Shown: positions 44,078 to 53,642 of the stretch, in pieces
How the letters are laid out: each line of letters starts with the position of its first letter
How positions within the stretch are numbered: the stretch's first letter is position 1
Assembly: GCF_009724245.1 (NCBI RefSeq)
Contig: NZ_WNNK01000019.1
Location: 1-64,000, forward strand
Direction of reading: 5' to 3'
From: Pseudomonas spelaei
Lineage (GTDB): Bacteria; Pseudomonadota; Gammaproteobacteria; Pseudomonadales; Pseudomonadaceae
DNA: 64,000 nucleotides
Made by a program: the position numbers and the translations under genes
The notes under the pieces: model-generated
The model's input: the letters and a program-made list of their open reading frames with translations, nothing else
The model's database searches: none
What the model was told of the DNA's origin: nothing

Positions 44078-45019
44078 ATGGCTGACTCTGCTTTCTTCTG
44101 CCCCCTGTCCCACGAAGGCGTTCTCGCCGTCCGCGGCGCTGACGCTGCCAAGTTCCTGCAGGGACAACTGACCTGCAACCTCAATTACCTGAGCGACACC
44201 CAGGCCAGCCTCGGCGCCCGCTGCACCCAGAAAGGCCGCATGCAGTCGAGCTTCCGGATCCTGCTGCAAGGTGATGGTGTGCTGTTGGCCATGGCCAGCG
44301 AACTGCTGGAGCCACAACTGGCGGACCTGAAGAAGTACGCTGTGTTTTCCAAATCCAAACTGACCGACGAAAGCGCCGCCTGGGTGCGTTTCGGTCTGTC
44401 GGATGCGGACTCGGCACTGCTCGGCCTGGGCCTGGAACTGCCGCCTGAAACCGACAGCGTCGCCCGTACTGACGAGCTGATTGCCATTCGTGTATCCCCT
44501 GGCCGCACCGAACTCTGGGCACCTGCCACGCAAGCCGAGACCGTGCGCAGCCAACTGGCCGCACATTTGAAAGAAGGTGATCTGAATCAGTGGCTGCTGG
44601 GGCAGATCCGCGCAGGGATCGGCCAGGTCATGGCCCAGACCCGCGAACTGTTCATCCCACAGATGCTCAACCTGCAAGCCGTTGGCGGCGTCAGCTTCAA
44701 GAAAGGCTGCTACACCGGCCAGGAAATCGTCGCCCGCATGCAGTACCTGGGCAAGCTCAAGCGCCGCCTCTATCGACTGAGCCTGGACGCCAGCGAGCTA
44801 CCCGAGCCCGGTACGCCACTGTTTTCTCCAAGCCACAACAGCGCCATCGGCGAAGTCGTCATCGCCGCGCGGGCCGACCAAGTGATTGAACTTCTCGCGG
44901 TACTGCAAGCCGAAGCAGCAGACGGCGGCGATGTGCATGTGGGTACGCTGGAAGGACCGGGCCTGCAGTTGCTCGACCTCCCTTACCAACTGGACCGTGA
45001 TCGCGAGATCCAGCGTTAA
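44078..45019 (+). CDS. ygfZ: Folate-binding protein YgfZ (tRNA-modifying, Fe-S assembly)
   Basis: A 313-residue GcvT-like protein with the family signature KGCYTGQE at residues 209-216. YgfZ binds tetrahydrofolate and helps maintain some Fe-S enzymes such as MiaB. The Cys of the signature (211) is intact. It is divergent from sdhE and 36 bases before the HDOD gene, with which it may be co-transcribed. Confidence 0.95.
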   Translation: MADSAFFCPLSHEGVLAVRGADAAKFLQGQLTCNLNYLSDTQASLGARCTQKGRMQSSFRILLQGDGVLLAMASELLEPQLADLKKYAVFSKSKLTDESAAWVRFGLSDADSALLGLGLELPPETDSVARTDELIAIRVSPGRTELWAPATQAETVRSQLAAHLKEGDLNQWLLGQIRAGIGQVMAQTRELFIPQMLNLQAVGGVSFKKGCYTGQEIVARMQYLGKLKRRLYRLSLDASELPEPGTPLFSPSHNSAIGEVVIAARADQVIELLAVLQAEAADGGDVHVGTLEGPGLQLLDLPYQLDRDREIQR

Positions 45020-45055
45020 TCGCCGTACTTTTTGGCAGCACCCTAGAGATTAGAA

Positions 45056-45877
45056 ATGAACAAGCTGGCGGAAAAAGTCCAACAGGCTTTGGTTGAGGCC
45101 ATCGATAACGATGACCTGGTTCTGCCAACGTTACCGGAAGTGGCCCTGAAAATTCGTCAGGCCGCTGAAGACCCGGAGATCAGCATCAGCCGTTTGAGCA
45201 AAGTGATCGGCCGCGACACCGCCTTGTCAGCGCGACTGATCAAAGTGGTCAACAGCCCGTTGCTGCGGGCGACTCAGGAAGTCACTGACCTGCACACCGC
45301 CATCACCCGGCTGGGCACCAACTACAGCAGCAACCTGGCCATCGGCCTGGTGATGGAGCAGATCTTCCACGCCCGCTCCGACGTGGTCGAACAGAAGATG
45401 CGCGATGTCTGGCGCCGCAGCCTGGAAGTGGCGGGCGTCAGCTACGCCCTGTGTCGAAATCACAGCCAATTGAAGCCTGATCAAGCGGCCCTCGGTGGCC
45501 TGGTGCATCAGATTGGCGTGCTACCGATCCTGACCTATGCCGAAGATCGCTACGAGCTGCTGGCCGACCCGGTCAGCCTCAACCATGTGATTGAAAGCAT
45601 CCACCCGCTGCTGGGGGACAAACTGCTGCGCGTCTGGGACTTTCCGGAGATGCTGGTGGACGTGCCGGGGCAATACCTGGACCTGACACGCGACTCTGAA
45701 AAACTCGATTACATCGATGTGGTGCAGGTAGCGGTTCTGTATTGCCACAAAGGCACTGAGCACCCGCTGGCCACCGTGCCCCTGTCGACCCTGCCAGCCT
45801 TCAAAAAGCTGCGTATCGACCCGCAAAGCCGCACCTTCAACACCGACCTGGATGAAGCACGGTCGATGTTTTACTGA
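45056..45877 (+). CDS. HDOD domain protein
   Basis: A 273-residue cytoplasmic protein with an HDOD domain over about residues 15-215 (LVLPTLPEVALKIRQAAEDPEISISRLSKVIGRDTALSARLIKVVNSPLL). HDOD lacks the catalytic HD pair and usually acts in signalling or regulation. No other output domain is seen. It follows ygfZ and ends next to the convergent tctE gene with no gap. Confidence 0.9.
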   Translation: MNKLAEKVQQALVEAIDNDDLVLPTLPEVALKIRQAAEDPEISISRLSKVIGRDTALSARLIKVVNSPLLRATQEVTDLHTAITRLGTNYSSNLAIGLVMEQIFHARSDVVEQKMRDVWRRSLEVAGVSYALCRNHSQLKPDQAALGGLVHQIGVLPILTYAEDRYELLADPVSLNHVIESIHPLLGDKLLRVWDFPEMLVDVPGQYLDLTRDSEKLDYIDVVQVAVLYCHKGTEHPLATVPLSTLPAFKKLRIDPQSRTFNTDLDEARSMFY

Positions 45878-47263
45878 CTACCCCGCGTTAAAACTCACCC
45901 GCACCTTCAACCCCGCCGACTCACCGTCATGCAGACTGATCTGCGCCAGATGCGCCCGGCAGATTTCCCCGACAATCGCCAGGCCCAATCCCGACCCCAT
46001 GCCCTGTTGACTACGCCGATAAAAGCGTTCGAACACCCGATCTCGCTCATCCCGCGGGATACCCGGGCCATCGTCTTCGACTTCCAGCACCGCCGGCGCC
46101 GTGACTCGCAGGATCACATTACCGCCCGGTGGCGTATGGGCCAGTGCGTTATCCACCAGATTACTCAACAGCTCGTTCAACAAAGTAGGCTCACCCCGTA
46201 GCCATACCGGCTCATCCGCCTCCAGCGCCAGGGCGACACCCCGGGCGTGCGCCAACGGTGCCATGGCCATGCCCAGCTCCCGAGCCAATTGGCTGAGATC
46301 AAGCAACTGCGCACCGCCTTCAGCAATCGCCCGGGCACCATTTTCGATACGGGCCAGGGACAGCAGTTGGTTGGCCAGGTGAGTCAGCCGATCAGTGCCC
46401 TGGGCCGCCGTTTCCAGCGTACTACGCCAGGTGGCCGGATCTTCGGCACGCAAGCCCAGCTCCAGGCGGGCCTTGAGCGCCGCCAGCGGTGTGCGCAGCT
46501 CATGGGCAGCATCGGCGATAAATTGCGCCTGGCGCTCGAACTGCCCACGCAAACGTTCGGTGAAATGGTTAAGGGAACGCACCAACGGCCCCAACTCGTG
46601 CTGCACCTCCACCAATGGCAATGGTCGTAAGTCATCCGGCTGGCGTTCCTCTACCGCCGTACGCAAGCGCTCCAGCGGGCGTAGTGCCGCACTGACGGCA
46701 AACCACACCAGCAGCAACGCACCAATGGCCAGCATGCCCAGGCGCAACAAAGTGTCAGCCATCAGGCTACGCGCCATGCTGACCCGTGCCTCATCGGTTT
46801 CTGCCACGCGGATTTCCGCCATACCGTTCATGTTCGGTTCGGACACCGCCTTGAGCAGGCTCACCACCCGCACGTTCTGCCCTTGGTACTTGGCGTTGTA
46901 GAAACGCGCCAAGGCAGGATAGTCGTCAGTGCGTGGCGTACCCGGTGGCGGGCCGGGCAGGTTTTCGTAGCCGGAAATCAGCTGCTGGTGAATGTCGTTG
47001 ACCTGGTAATAAATCCGTCCGGCACTGTCGTAGGCGAACGTGTCCAGCGCCACGTAGGGCACATCGGCACTGAGGGTACCGTCACGATGGGACAGCCCGG
47101 CGGCGATGGTCCGTGCCGATGCCAGCAGCGTTCGGTCATAGGCCGTGTCGGCGGCTTCGCGGCCATTCCAATAAGCGCTCAAACCACTGGCAATCATCAG
47201 CACCACGAGCAACAGCGCCAGGTTCCACAGCAAGCGCCAACGCAGGCTGCTGGGCTTATGCAT
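45878..47263 (-). CDS. tctE: Sensor histidine kinase TctE
   Basis: A 461-residue kinase with two transmembrane segments (about residues 12-32 and 165-185), a periplasmic sensor part between them, HAMP-like linker, the phosphoacceptor in DAAHELRTPLAALKARLELG (about residue 253) and an ATPase domain (LLSNLVDNALAHTP, DDGPGIP, SGLGLAIV). It should sense tricarboxylates and phosphorylate TctD. The start at 47263 overlaps the tctD stop by eight bases; a longer frame upstream is non-coding. Confidence 0.92.
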   Translation of the reverse strand: MHKPSSLRWRLLWNLALLLVVLMIASGLSAYWNGREAADTAYDRTLLASARTIAAGLSHRDGTLSADVPYVALDTFAYDSAGRIYYQVNDIHQQLISGYENLPGPPPGTPRTDDYPALARFYNAKYQGQNVRVVSLLKAVSEPNMNGMAEIRVAETDEARVSMARSLMADTLLRLGMLAIGALLLVWFAVSAALRPLERLRTAVEERQPDDLRPLPLVEVQHELGPLVRSLNHFTERLRGQFERQAQFIADAAHELRTPLAALKARLELGLRAEDPATWRSTLETAAQGTDRLTHLANQLLSLARIENGARAIAEGGAQLLDLSQLARELGMAMAPLAHARGVALALEADEPVWLRGEPTLLNELLSNLVDNALAHTPPGGNVILRVTAPAVLEVEDDGPGIPRDERDRVFERFYRRSQQGMGSGLGLAIVGEICRAHLAQISLHDGESAGLKVRVSFNAG

Positions 47264-47927
47264 CGCGGGCTTCCAGCAAATAGCCCAGGCCACGGAAGGT
47301 GACAATGGCCACAGGCTGGCCGTCGAGTTTCTTACGCAGGCGGTGTACGTAGATTTCGATGGCGTCAGGGCTGGCTTCTTCATCGAGACCAAACACCTGG
47401 GACGCCAACTGTTCCTTGCTCATGACCCGGCCCGGTCGAGCGATCAAGGCTTCCAGCACCGCCTGCTCACGGGAGGTCAGGGTCAGTAATTCACTGCCCA
47501 AGGTAAAGCGCCGCGTATCCAGGTCATAAACCAAAACCCCGCATGCTTGCTGGCGTTCGCCGCCCAGCACGCTACGGCGCAGCAACGCCTTGACCCGAGC
47601 TTCCAGTTCAGTGAGTTCGAAGGGCTTGGCCAGGTAATCGTCAGCGCCCAGATTCAGGCCATGAACCCGGTCCTTCACATCACTGCGGGCCGTCAGCATC
47701 AACACCGGAAGATTTTTCCCTCGGGCCCGTAAACGCGCCAGCACCTCAAAACCGTCCATGCGCGGCAGGCCCACATCGAGGATCGCCACCGCATATTCCT
47801 CGCTGCTCAAGGCCAGGTCCGCCGCGACCCCATCGTGCAACACATCGACGGTCAAACCCGTGCTCTTGAGCGCCTGGGCGACACTTTCGGCTAGCTGCAA
47901 ATGGTCTTCGACCAGAAGGACACGCAT
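47256..47927 (-). CDS. tctD: OmpR-family response regulator TctD
   Basis: A 223-residue regulator: receiver domain with phospho-acceptor Asp51 (VAILDVGLPRMDGFEVLAR), and a winged-helix DNA-binding domain (about residues 125-220; SPDAIEIYVHRLRKKL). It is divergent from opdH across 236 bases and should activate the opdH-tct operon on citrate or related acids. The ATG at 47927 begins MRVLLVEDH. Confidence 0.93.
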   Translation of the reverse strand: MRVLLVEDHLQLAESVAQALKSTGLTVDVLHDGVAADLALSSEEYAVAILDVGLPRMDGFEVLARLRARGKNLPVLMLTARSDVKDRVHGLNLGADDYLAKPFELTELEARVKALLRRSVLGGERQQACGVLVYDLDTRRFTLGSELLTLTSREQAVLEALIARPGRVMSKEQLASQVFGLDEEASPDAIEIYVHRLRKKLDGQPVAIVTFRGLGYLLEARDA

Positions 47928-48163
47928 GGATCTGTACCTCGTTCGGGAGTGGTCGGCGCCACACTTTGACCGGGAGTTTACAGGCGCCACCCTGGCTGTG
48001 AAGCCCGAAAACATTGAAAGACAACTGAAAGGTTAGTGAAAGCTTCGCCCTTTAGCATCCAGCCACGGTGGGTTACGTCCGCCGAGCTATTTCACCGATA
48101 GCGCCCGAAAAACGCCTTGATGCGTTTTCGTCAAATAAGAACAATAACGGGAGTACTCCAACG

Positions 48164-49456
48164 ATGCTGTCTTCACAGCCACAGGCTTGCCCGCCTGTTC
48201 GTTTTTCTCGCCTGACCCAGACCGCCCTCGCCAGTGCCGCCGCCCTTGCCGGTTTTTCACCGCTTGGCCAAGCCGCCTTCTTTGAAGACAGCAGCGCGAC
48301 CCTCGAAACCCGCAACATGTACTTCAACCGCGACTTTCGCGACGGCACCAGCAAACAACAGTCCAAACGTGACGAGTGGGCCCAAGGCTTCATGCTCAAC
48401 CTGCAATCGGGCTACACCGACGGCACCGTCGGCTTTGGCGTCGATGTGCTGGGCATGCTCGGGGTCAAGCTCGACTCCAGCCCTGACCGCACGGGCACTG
48501 GCCTGTTGCCAACCCACGACGACGGCCGTGCGGCCAACCAGTACTCCAAGCTGGGCATCACCGGCAAGATGAAAATCTCCGCCACAGAACTGAAAGTCGG
48601 CTCGCTGATCCCGGAACTGCCAATCCTCAAGCCCAACGACGGCCGTATCCTGCCGCAGACCTTCAACGGCGGCCTGCTGACCTCCAAGGAGTTCAAGAAC
48701 CTGGTGTTCACCGGTGGCCGCCTGGACAAGGTCAAAGACCGCGACGACAGCAATTACGAAGACATCGCGCTCAACAACAAGAACGGGCGTTTCGTCAGCG
48801 GCGCCACCGGCAAGCATTTCAATTTTGGCGGCGTGGACTACAAGTTCGCCGACAAGATCACCGGCAGCTACCACTTCGCTCAGCTTGACGACGTGTACCG
48901 CCAGCACTTCCTTGGCCTCATGGCTTCACGCCCGGTGGGCCCTGGCACCTTCGCCGCCGACCTGCGCCTGGCCATCAGCGATGACACCGGCAGCGCGCGT
49001 GGCGGCAATATTGATAACAAATCCCTCAACGGTATCTTCAGCTATGCCCTCAATGGCCATAAGCTCAGCGCCGGCTACCAGCACATGTCCGGTGACAGCG
49101 CCTTCCCTTACGTGGATGGCAGCGACCCGTACCTGGTCAACTTCGTGCAGATCAACGACTTTGCCGGTGCCGAAGAGCGCTCCTGGCAGGCCCGCTATGA
49201 CTACGACTTCGCCAAGCTGGGGATTCCCGGCCTGAGCTTCATGAGCCGTTACCTGTCCGGCGACAACATCAAACTCAAGAACGGCGAAACCGGCAAAGAG
49301 TGGGAGCGCAACAGCGAGATCAAGTACGTGGTGCAAAGCGGCACGTTCAAGGATGTGGCCGTGCGCTTGCGCAATGCCACTTACCGTTCCAACTATTCGG
49401 CCCGTGATGCGGATGAAGTGCGCGTGCTGGTCAGTTACAGCGTCGCACTGTGGTAG
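48164..49456 (+). CDS. opdH: OprD-family outer-membrane porin, tricarboxylate type OpdH
   Basis: A 430-residue OprD-like beta-barrel with a signal peptide (cleavage near LGQA-AFFED, residue 36-37). ETRNMYFNRDFRDGTSKQQSKRDEWAQGF is the OprD family start. Position beside tctDE and tctCBA identifies it as OpdH, the porin for citrate and aconitate in P. aeruginosa. ATG at 48164 is preceded by GGGAG. Confidence 0.9.
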   Translation: MLSSQPQACPPVRFSRLTQTALASAAALAGFSPLGQAAFFEDSSATLETRNMYFNRDFRDGTSKQQSKRDEWAQGFMLNLQSGYTDGTVGFGVDVLGMLGVKLDSSPDRTGTGLLPTHDDGRAANQYSKLGITGKMKISATELKVGSLIPELPILKPNDGRILPQTFNGGLLTSKEFKNLVFTGGRLDKVKDRDDSNYEDIALNNKNGRFVSGATGKHFNFGGVDYKFADKITGSYHFAQLDDVYRQHFLGLMASRPVGPGTFAADLRLAISDDTGSARGGNIDNKSLNGIFSYALNGHKLSAGYQHMSGDSAFPYVDGSDPYLVNFVQINDFAGAEERSWQARYDYDFAKLGIPGLSFMSRYLSGDNIKLKNGETGKEWERNSEIKYVVQSGTFKDVAVRLRNATYRSNYSARDADEVRVLVSYSVALW

Positions 49457-49492
49457 TAGACCCACCCCATAACAACAATGACGGAGATTCTC

Positions 49493-50476
49493 ATGACCCT
49501 TTCACTGCGTAAATTGGCCCTGGCAGCCAGCTGCATGCTGTTCGCCGGCCAACTGCTGGCCGCCGGCGAGCCCAAGCGCCCGGAATGCATTGCACCCGCC
49601 TCGCCCGGCGGTGGTTTTGACCTGACCTGCAAACTGGCGCAAAGCGCGCTGGTCAACGAAAAGCTGCTGAGCAAACCCATGCGTGTGACGTACATGCCTG
49701 GCGGCGTGGGCGCGGTGGCCTACAACGCCGTGGTGGCTCAGCGCCCAGCGGACGCGGGCACCTTGGTGGCCTGGTCCAGCGGTTCGTTGTTGAACCTGGC
49801 CCAGGGCAAGTTCGGTCGCTTCGACGAGAGCGCAGTGCGCTGGTTGGCGGCAGTCGGCACCAGCTACGGTGCCATCGCGGTGAAAAGCGATTCCCCCTAC
49901 AAAAACCTCGACGATCTGGTCCAGGCGCTGAAGAAAGATCCGAGCAAAGTGGTCATTGGCTCCGGCGGCACTGTCGGTAGCCAGGACTGGATGCAAACTG
50001 CACTGATCGCCAAGGCTGCCGGGATCAACCCGCGTGACCTGCGTTACGTCGCCCTGGAAGGCGGCGGTGAAATCGTCACGGCGTTGATGGGCAACCATAT
50101 CCAGGTGGGCAGTACCGATATTTCCGACTCCATGCCCCATATCCAGAGCGGTGACATGCGCCTGCTGGCGGTGTTCTCGGAAAAGCGCCTGGACGAGCCA
50201 GAGATGAAGGACATTCCGACCGCCAAGGAACAAGGCTATGACATCGTCTGGCCTGTAGTACGTGGTTTCTACCTCGGGCCAAAAGTCAGCGATGAAGACT
50301 ACGCCTGGTGGAAAGATGCCTTCGACAAACTCCTGGCTTCGGAGAAGTTCGCCGAACTGCGCGACCAGCGTGAACTGTTTCCCTTCGCCCTGACCGGCCC
50401 GGAGCTGGACACCTACGTGAAGAAACAGGTGGCTGACTACAAAGTGTTGGCCAAAGAGTTCGGCCTGATCCAGTAA
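49493..50476 (+). CDS. tctC: Tripartite tricarboxylate transporter periplasmic binding protein TctC
   Basis: A 327-residue TTT-type binding protein (signal peptide to about residue 24, ...LLAAGEPKRPECIAPASPGGGFDLTC) with the PGGGFD loop and AAVGTSYGAIAVKSDSPYKNLDDLV core. It should deliver citrate-like acids to TctAB. It starts 36 bases after opdH with GGAG upstream at 49481. Confidence 0.93.
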   Translation: MTLSLRKLALAASCMLFAGQLLAAGEPKRPECIAPASPGGGFDLTCKLAQSALVNEKLLSKPMRVTYMPGGVGAVAYNAVVAQRPADAGTLVAWSSGSLLNLAQGKFGRFDESAVRWLAAVGTSYGAIAVKSDSPYKNLDDLVQALKKDPSKVVIGSGGTVGSQDWMQTALIAKAAGINPRDLRYVALEGGGEIVTALMGNHIQVGSTDISDSMPHIQSGDMRLLAVFSEKRLDEPEMKDIPTAKEQGYDIVWPVVRGFYLGPKVSDEDYAWWKDAFDKLLASEKFAELRDQRELFPFALTGPELDTYVKKQVADYKVLAKEFGLIQ

Positions 50477-50485
50477 TCGCCCCTC

Positions 50486-50585
50486 TGTGGGAGCGGGCTT
50501 GCTCGCGAAAAACTTCAACGATGACGCGTGCTGCATGGATACACGCGACATCCTTGTGTTCTTCGTGAGCAAGCTCGCGCCTACA
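50486..50585. repeat. REP pair inside the tct operon
   Basis: Inverted arms TGTGGGAGCGGGCTTGCTCGCG and the partner CGTGAGCAAGCTCGCGCCTACA. It fills most of the 130-base gap between tctC and tctB, where it may protect or end the tctC message and lower tctB expression. Confidence 0.85.
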
Positions 50586-50606
50586 AGAGTCTCCAAGGAG
50601 TTCTCC

Positions 50607-51065
50607 ATGCTCTTACAACGCATTTTCGCTGCTGTGCTATTGCTGGCCTGTGCCGGCCTGGCACTGATGGCCTGGCCATATCAGGCGTCGTTTTCCTACG
50701 AGCCCGTCGGCCCCCGGGCGTACCCATTACTGATGCTCGGGCTGATGAGCCTGGCGTTGATCTACATGCTGTTTCGCCCACAACCGACCAAGCACAGCGA
50801 TGACGAACCCCCGTTGGACCGTGCAACGCTGATCAAGATCGGCATCTGCGTGGCACTGCTGCTGGTGTTTGCCGGCACCTTCGAACCCCTGGGTTTCATT
50901 CTCAGCAGCATGTTGATCGGTATTCCGATGGCACGGCTATATGGCGGCCGCTGGCTGCCCAGCGTGGTGATCATCACCTTGATGAGCGTCGGCCTTTATC
51001 TGCTGTTCGATAAGGCCATGGACGTGCCACTGCCCCTCGGCCTGCTCGACGTTTTGGAGAACTGA
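50607..51065 (+). CDS. tctB: Tripartite tricarboxylate transporter small membrane subunit TctB
   Basis: A 152-residue membrane protein with four hydrophobic segments, as usual for TctB. AAGGAG at eight bases sets the ATG at 50607. It ends two bases before tctA. Confidence 0.9.
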   Translation: MLLQRIFAAVLLLACAGLALMAWPYQASFSYEPVGPRAYPLLMLGLMSLALIYMLFRPQPTKHSDDEPPLDRATLIKIGICVALLLVFAGTFEPLGFILSSMLIGIPMARLYGGRWLPSVVIITLMSVGLYLLFDKAMDVPLPLGLLDVLEN

Positions 51066-51066
51066 T

Positions 51067-52581
51067 ATGGATACGCTTGGCTATTTGGGCCAGGGTTTCG
51101 GCGTCGCGCTGACCCCCTATAACCTGATCACCGCACTGTGCGGCACCTTGATCGGCACCGTGGTCGGCCTGCTGCCGGGCTTGGGCCCGATCAACGGCGT
51201 GGCACTGCTGATCCCCATCGCTTTCGCCCTCGGGCTGCCGCCTGAGTCGGCCTTGATCCTGCTGGCGGCCGTCTACCTCGGCTGCGAATACGGCGGCCGG
51301 ATCAGCTCGATCCTGCTGAACATTCCAGGTGAAGCCTCCACGGTGATGACCACCCTCGACGGCTATCCGATGGCCCGTAAAGGCCTGGCCGGTGTGGCCT
51401 TGTCGCTGTCGGCCTGGAGTTCGTTCATCGGTGCGTTTATCGCCACCTGCGGCATGGTGCTGTTCGCTCCCCTGCTGGCGAAATGGGCGATTGCTTTCGG
51501 GCCTGCGGAATATTTCGTACTGATGGTATTCGCCATCGTTTGCCTGGGTGGCATGGCCGGCGACAAGCCATTGAAAACCTTTGTCGCGGCGTTGATCGGC
51601 CTGTTTCTGTCAGCGGTGGGTATCGACGCCAACAGCGGCGTGTACCGCTTTACCGGCGACAACATCCACCTGACCGACGGCATCCAATTCGTGGTGCTGG
51701 TGCTGGGCCTGTTCTCCATCAGTGAAATCCTGTTGCTGCTGGAAAAAACCCACCATGGCCAGGAAGCGGTGAAAGCCACCGGCCGCATGATGTTCAACTT
51801 CAAAGAAGCGGCGTCGGTGTTCGTGGTGAACATTCGTTGTGGCCTGCTGGGCTTCATCATGGGCGTATTGCCAGGTGCCGGTGCGACACTGGCCAGCGCC
51901 GTGGCCTACATGACCGAGAAACGTATCGCCGGCGCCAGTGGTGAATTCGGTAAAGGTGACAAACGCGGCCTGGCTGCCCCTGAAACCGCCATCGGTGCCG
52001 CCGCGTGCGGCGCACTGGTACCGATGCTGACCCTGGGCGTACCGGGTTCGGGCACCACGGCGGTGATGATCGGCGCACTGTCGCTGTACAACATCACGCC
52101 GGGGCCGCTGTTGTTCCAACAACAACCAGACATCGTCTGGGGCCTGATCGCTTCGTTGTTTATCGCCAACATCATGCTGGTGATCCTCAACATCCCGATG
52201 ATCCGCATCTTCACCCGCATCCTTGCGGTGCCGAACTGGGCGCTGGTGCCGGTGATCGCCATCATCACCGCGATTGGCGTCTACGCCGTTCACGCCACCA
52301 CCTTCGACCTGTTCCTGATGATCGGCATCGGCATCTTCGGCTACATCCTGCGCAAGCTGGATTTCCCGCTGTCGCCGGTCCTGCTGGGCTTTATCCTCGG
52401 CGGCCTGATGGAACAGAACCTGCGCCGTGCGCTGTCGATCTCCAACGGCGAACTGCAAATCCTCTGGTCGAGCCCGATCACCTTTGGTGTGTGGGTACTG
52501 ACGGCGTTGATGCTGCTGTTCCCGCTCGTGCGGATCTACCGCAAGCGTTCGCTGCAGCGTCGTGCCGTGGCTGATGTCTGA
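51067..52581 (+). CDS. tctA: Tripartite tricarboxylate transporter large membrane subunit TctA
   Basis: A 504-residue, roughly 12-helix protein with the family repeats GTVVGLLPGLGPINGVALLIPIAF (about residues 29-52) and LGFIMGVLPGAGATLASAVAYMTEK (about 259-283). It is the sodium- or proton-coupled channel part. Start two bases after tctB stop. Confidence 0.95.
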   Translation: MDTLGYLGQGFGVALTPYNLITALCGTLIGTVVGLLPGLGPINGVALLIPIAFALGLPPESALILLAAVYLGCEYGGRISSILLNIPGEASTVMTTLDGYPMARKGLAGVALSLSAWSSFIGAFIATCGMVLFAPLLAKWAIAFGPAEYFVLMVFAIVCLGGMAGDKPLKTFVAALIGLFLSAVGIDANSGVYRFTGDNIHLTDGIQFVVLVLGLFSISEILLLLEKTHHGQEAVKATGRMMFNFKEAASVFVVNIRCGLLGFIMGVLPGAGATLASAVAYMTEKRIAGASGEFGKGDKRGLAAPETAIGAAACGALVPMLTLGVPGSGTTAVMIGALSLYNITPGPLLFQQQPDIVWGLIASLFIANIMLVILNIPMIRIFTRILAVPNWALVPVIAIITAIGVYAVHATTFDLFLMIGIGIFGYILRKLDFPLSPVLLGFILGGLMEQNLRRALSISNGELQILWSSPITFGVWVLTALMLLFPLVRIYRKRSLQRRAVADV

Positions 52582-53611
52582 GGTCACCTTTAAACAGTGG
52601 TGGGGAACCCCGCTGGTCGGTCTGCTGGGGGGTTACCTCGCCAGCCAGATCGGCTGGCCGCTGCCGTGGATGGTCGGCTCGTTGCTGGCGATCATCCTGG
52701 TGCGCTGCCTGACACCCTGGCAACTGGCGGAAATCCCCGGCGGACGCAAATGCGGCCAATGGGTGGTCGGCATTGGTATCGGCCTGCACTTCACCCCAAT
52801 AGTGATCGAGCAGGTCATGAGCCACTTTGGCTTGATCTTCTTTGGCGCGCTGGTGACCAGCTTGTCGAGCATTGTCGGCGTGTGGTTGATGCGCCGCAGT
52901 GGCGAAGACCGTGCCACCGCGTTTTTCTCCAGCATGCCGGGCGGCTCCGGCGAGATGGTCAACCTCGGCGCTCGCAATGGCGCAGTGCTCAGCCGCGTTG
53001 CGGCGGGGCAAAGCTTGCGGGTGCTGGTGGTGGTGCTATGCGTACCTGCAGCGTTCAAATATTTGCTGGGGGAAGGTGCTCCACAACTTCATCCGGCAAC
53101 CGTCAACTGGGCCTGGCTGGCACTGTTATTTCCCGCTGGCGGATTAGTTGCCTGGGGCTGGCAACGCTTGCGCCAGCCAAACCCGTGGTTATTCGGGCCG
53201 TTGCTGGTCAGCGCTATCGTCAGCATCACCTGGGATTTGCATATCGGCCTACCCGACGGCGGTAGCCAGATCGGCCAGTGGTTGATCGGCAGCGGCCTGG
53301 GTTGCCACTTCAACCGACAATTCTTTCGCCGCGCCCCGTTGTTCATGGGCCGCACCTTGATCGGCACGGCCCTGACCATGTTGATCGCAGCGCTCGCGGC
53401 CGTGGGCCTGAGCGCCCTGACCCACCTGGATCTACGCTCGCTGACCCTGGGCATGATGCCCGGCGGCATTGCCGAGATGAGCCTGACGGCAGAAACCCTG
53501 CAACTGTCGGTGCCGTTGGTGACCGCGATGCAGGTGATGCGCTTGTTGTTTGTGTTGTTTCTGGCGGAGCCGTTGTTCAGGCATTGGAACAGGCAGCCGG
53601 AAAAAATTTAA
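52574..53611 (+). CDS. AbrB-family membrane protein, end of the tct operon
   Basis: A 345-residue protein with two similar halves of four to five hydrophobic segments (halves marked by WPLPWMVGSLLAIILV and PNPWLFGPLLVSAIVS, and SMPGGSGEMVNLG versus MMPGGIAEMSLTAETL). The AbrB family (not the Bacillus regulator) is linked to ammonia-monooxygenase-like annotation of no weight; the true role is unknown. The start overlaps the tctA stop by eight bases, so it belongs to the operon. Confidence 0.82.
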   Translation: MSEVTFKQWWGTPLVGLLGGYLASQIGWPLPWMVGSLLAIILVRCLTPWQLAEIPGGRKCGQWVVGIGIGLHFTPIVIEQVMSHFGLIFFGALVTSLSSIVGVWLMRRSGEDRATAFFSSMPGGSGEMVNLGARNGAVLSRVAAGQSLRVLVVVLCVPAAFKYLLGEGAPQLHPATVNWAWLALLFPAGGLVAWGWQRLRQPNPWLFGPLLVSAIVSITWDLHIGLPDGGSQIGQWLIGSGLGCHFNRQFFRRAPLFMGRTLIGTALTMLIAALAAVGLSALTHLDLRSLTLGMMPGGIAEMSLTAETLQLSVPLVTAMQVMRLLFVLFLAEPLFRHWNRQPEKI

Positions 53612-53642
53612 AGCCGTAACACAGCGCCCACAAAGCCTCTTC

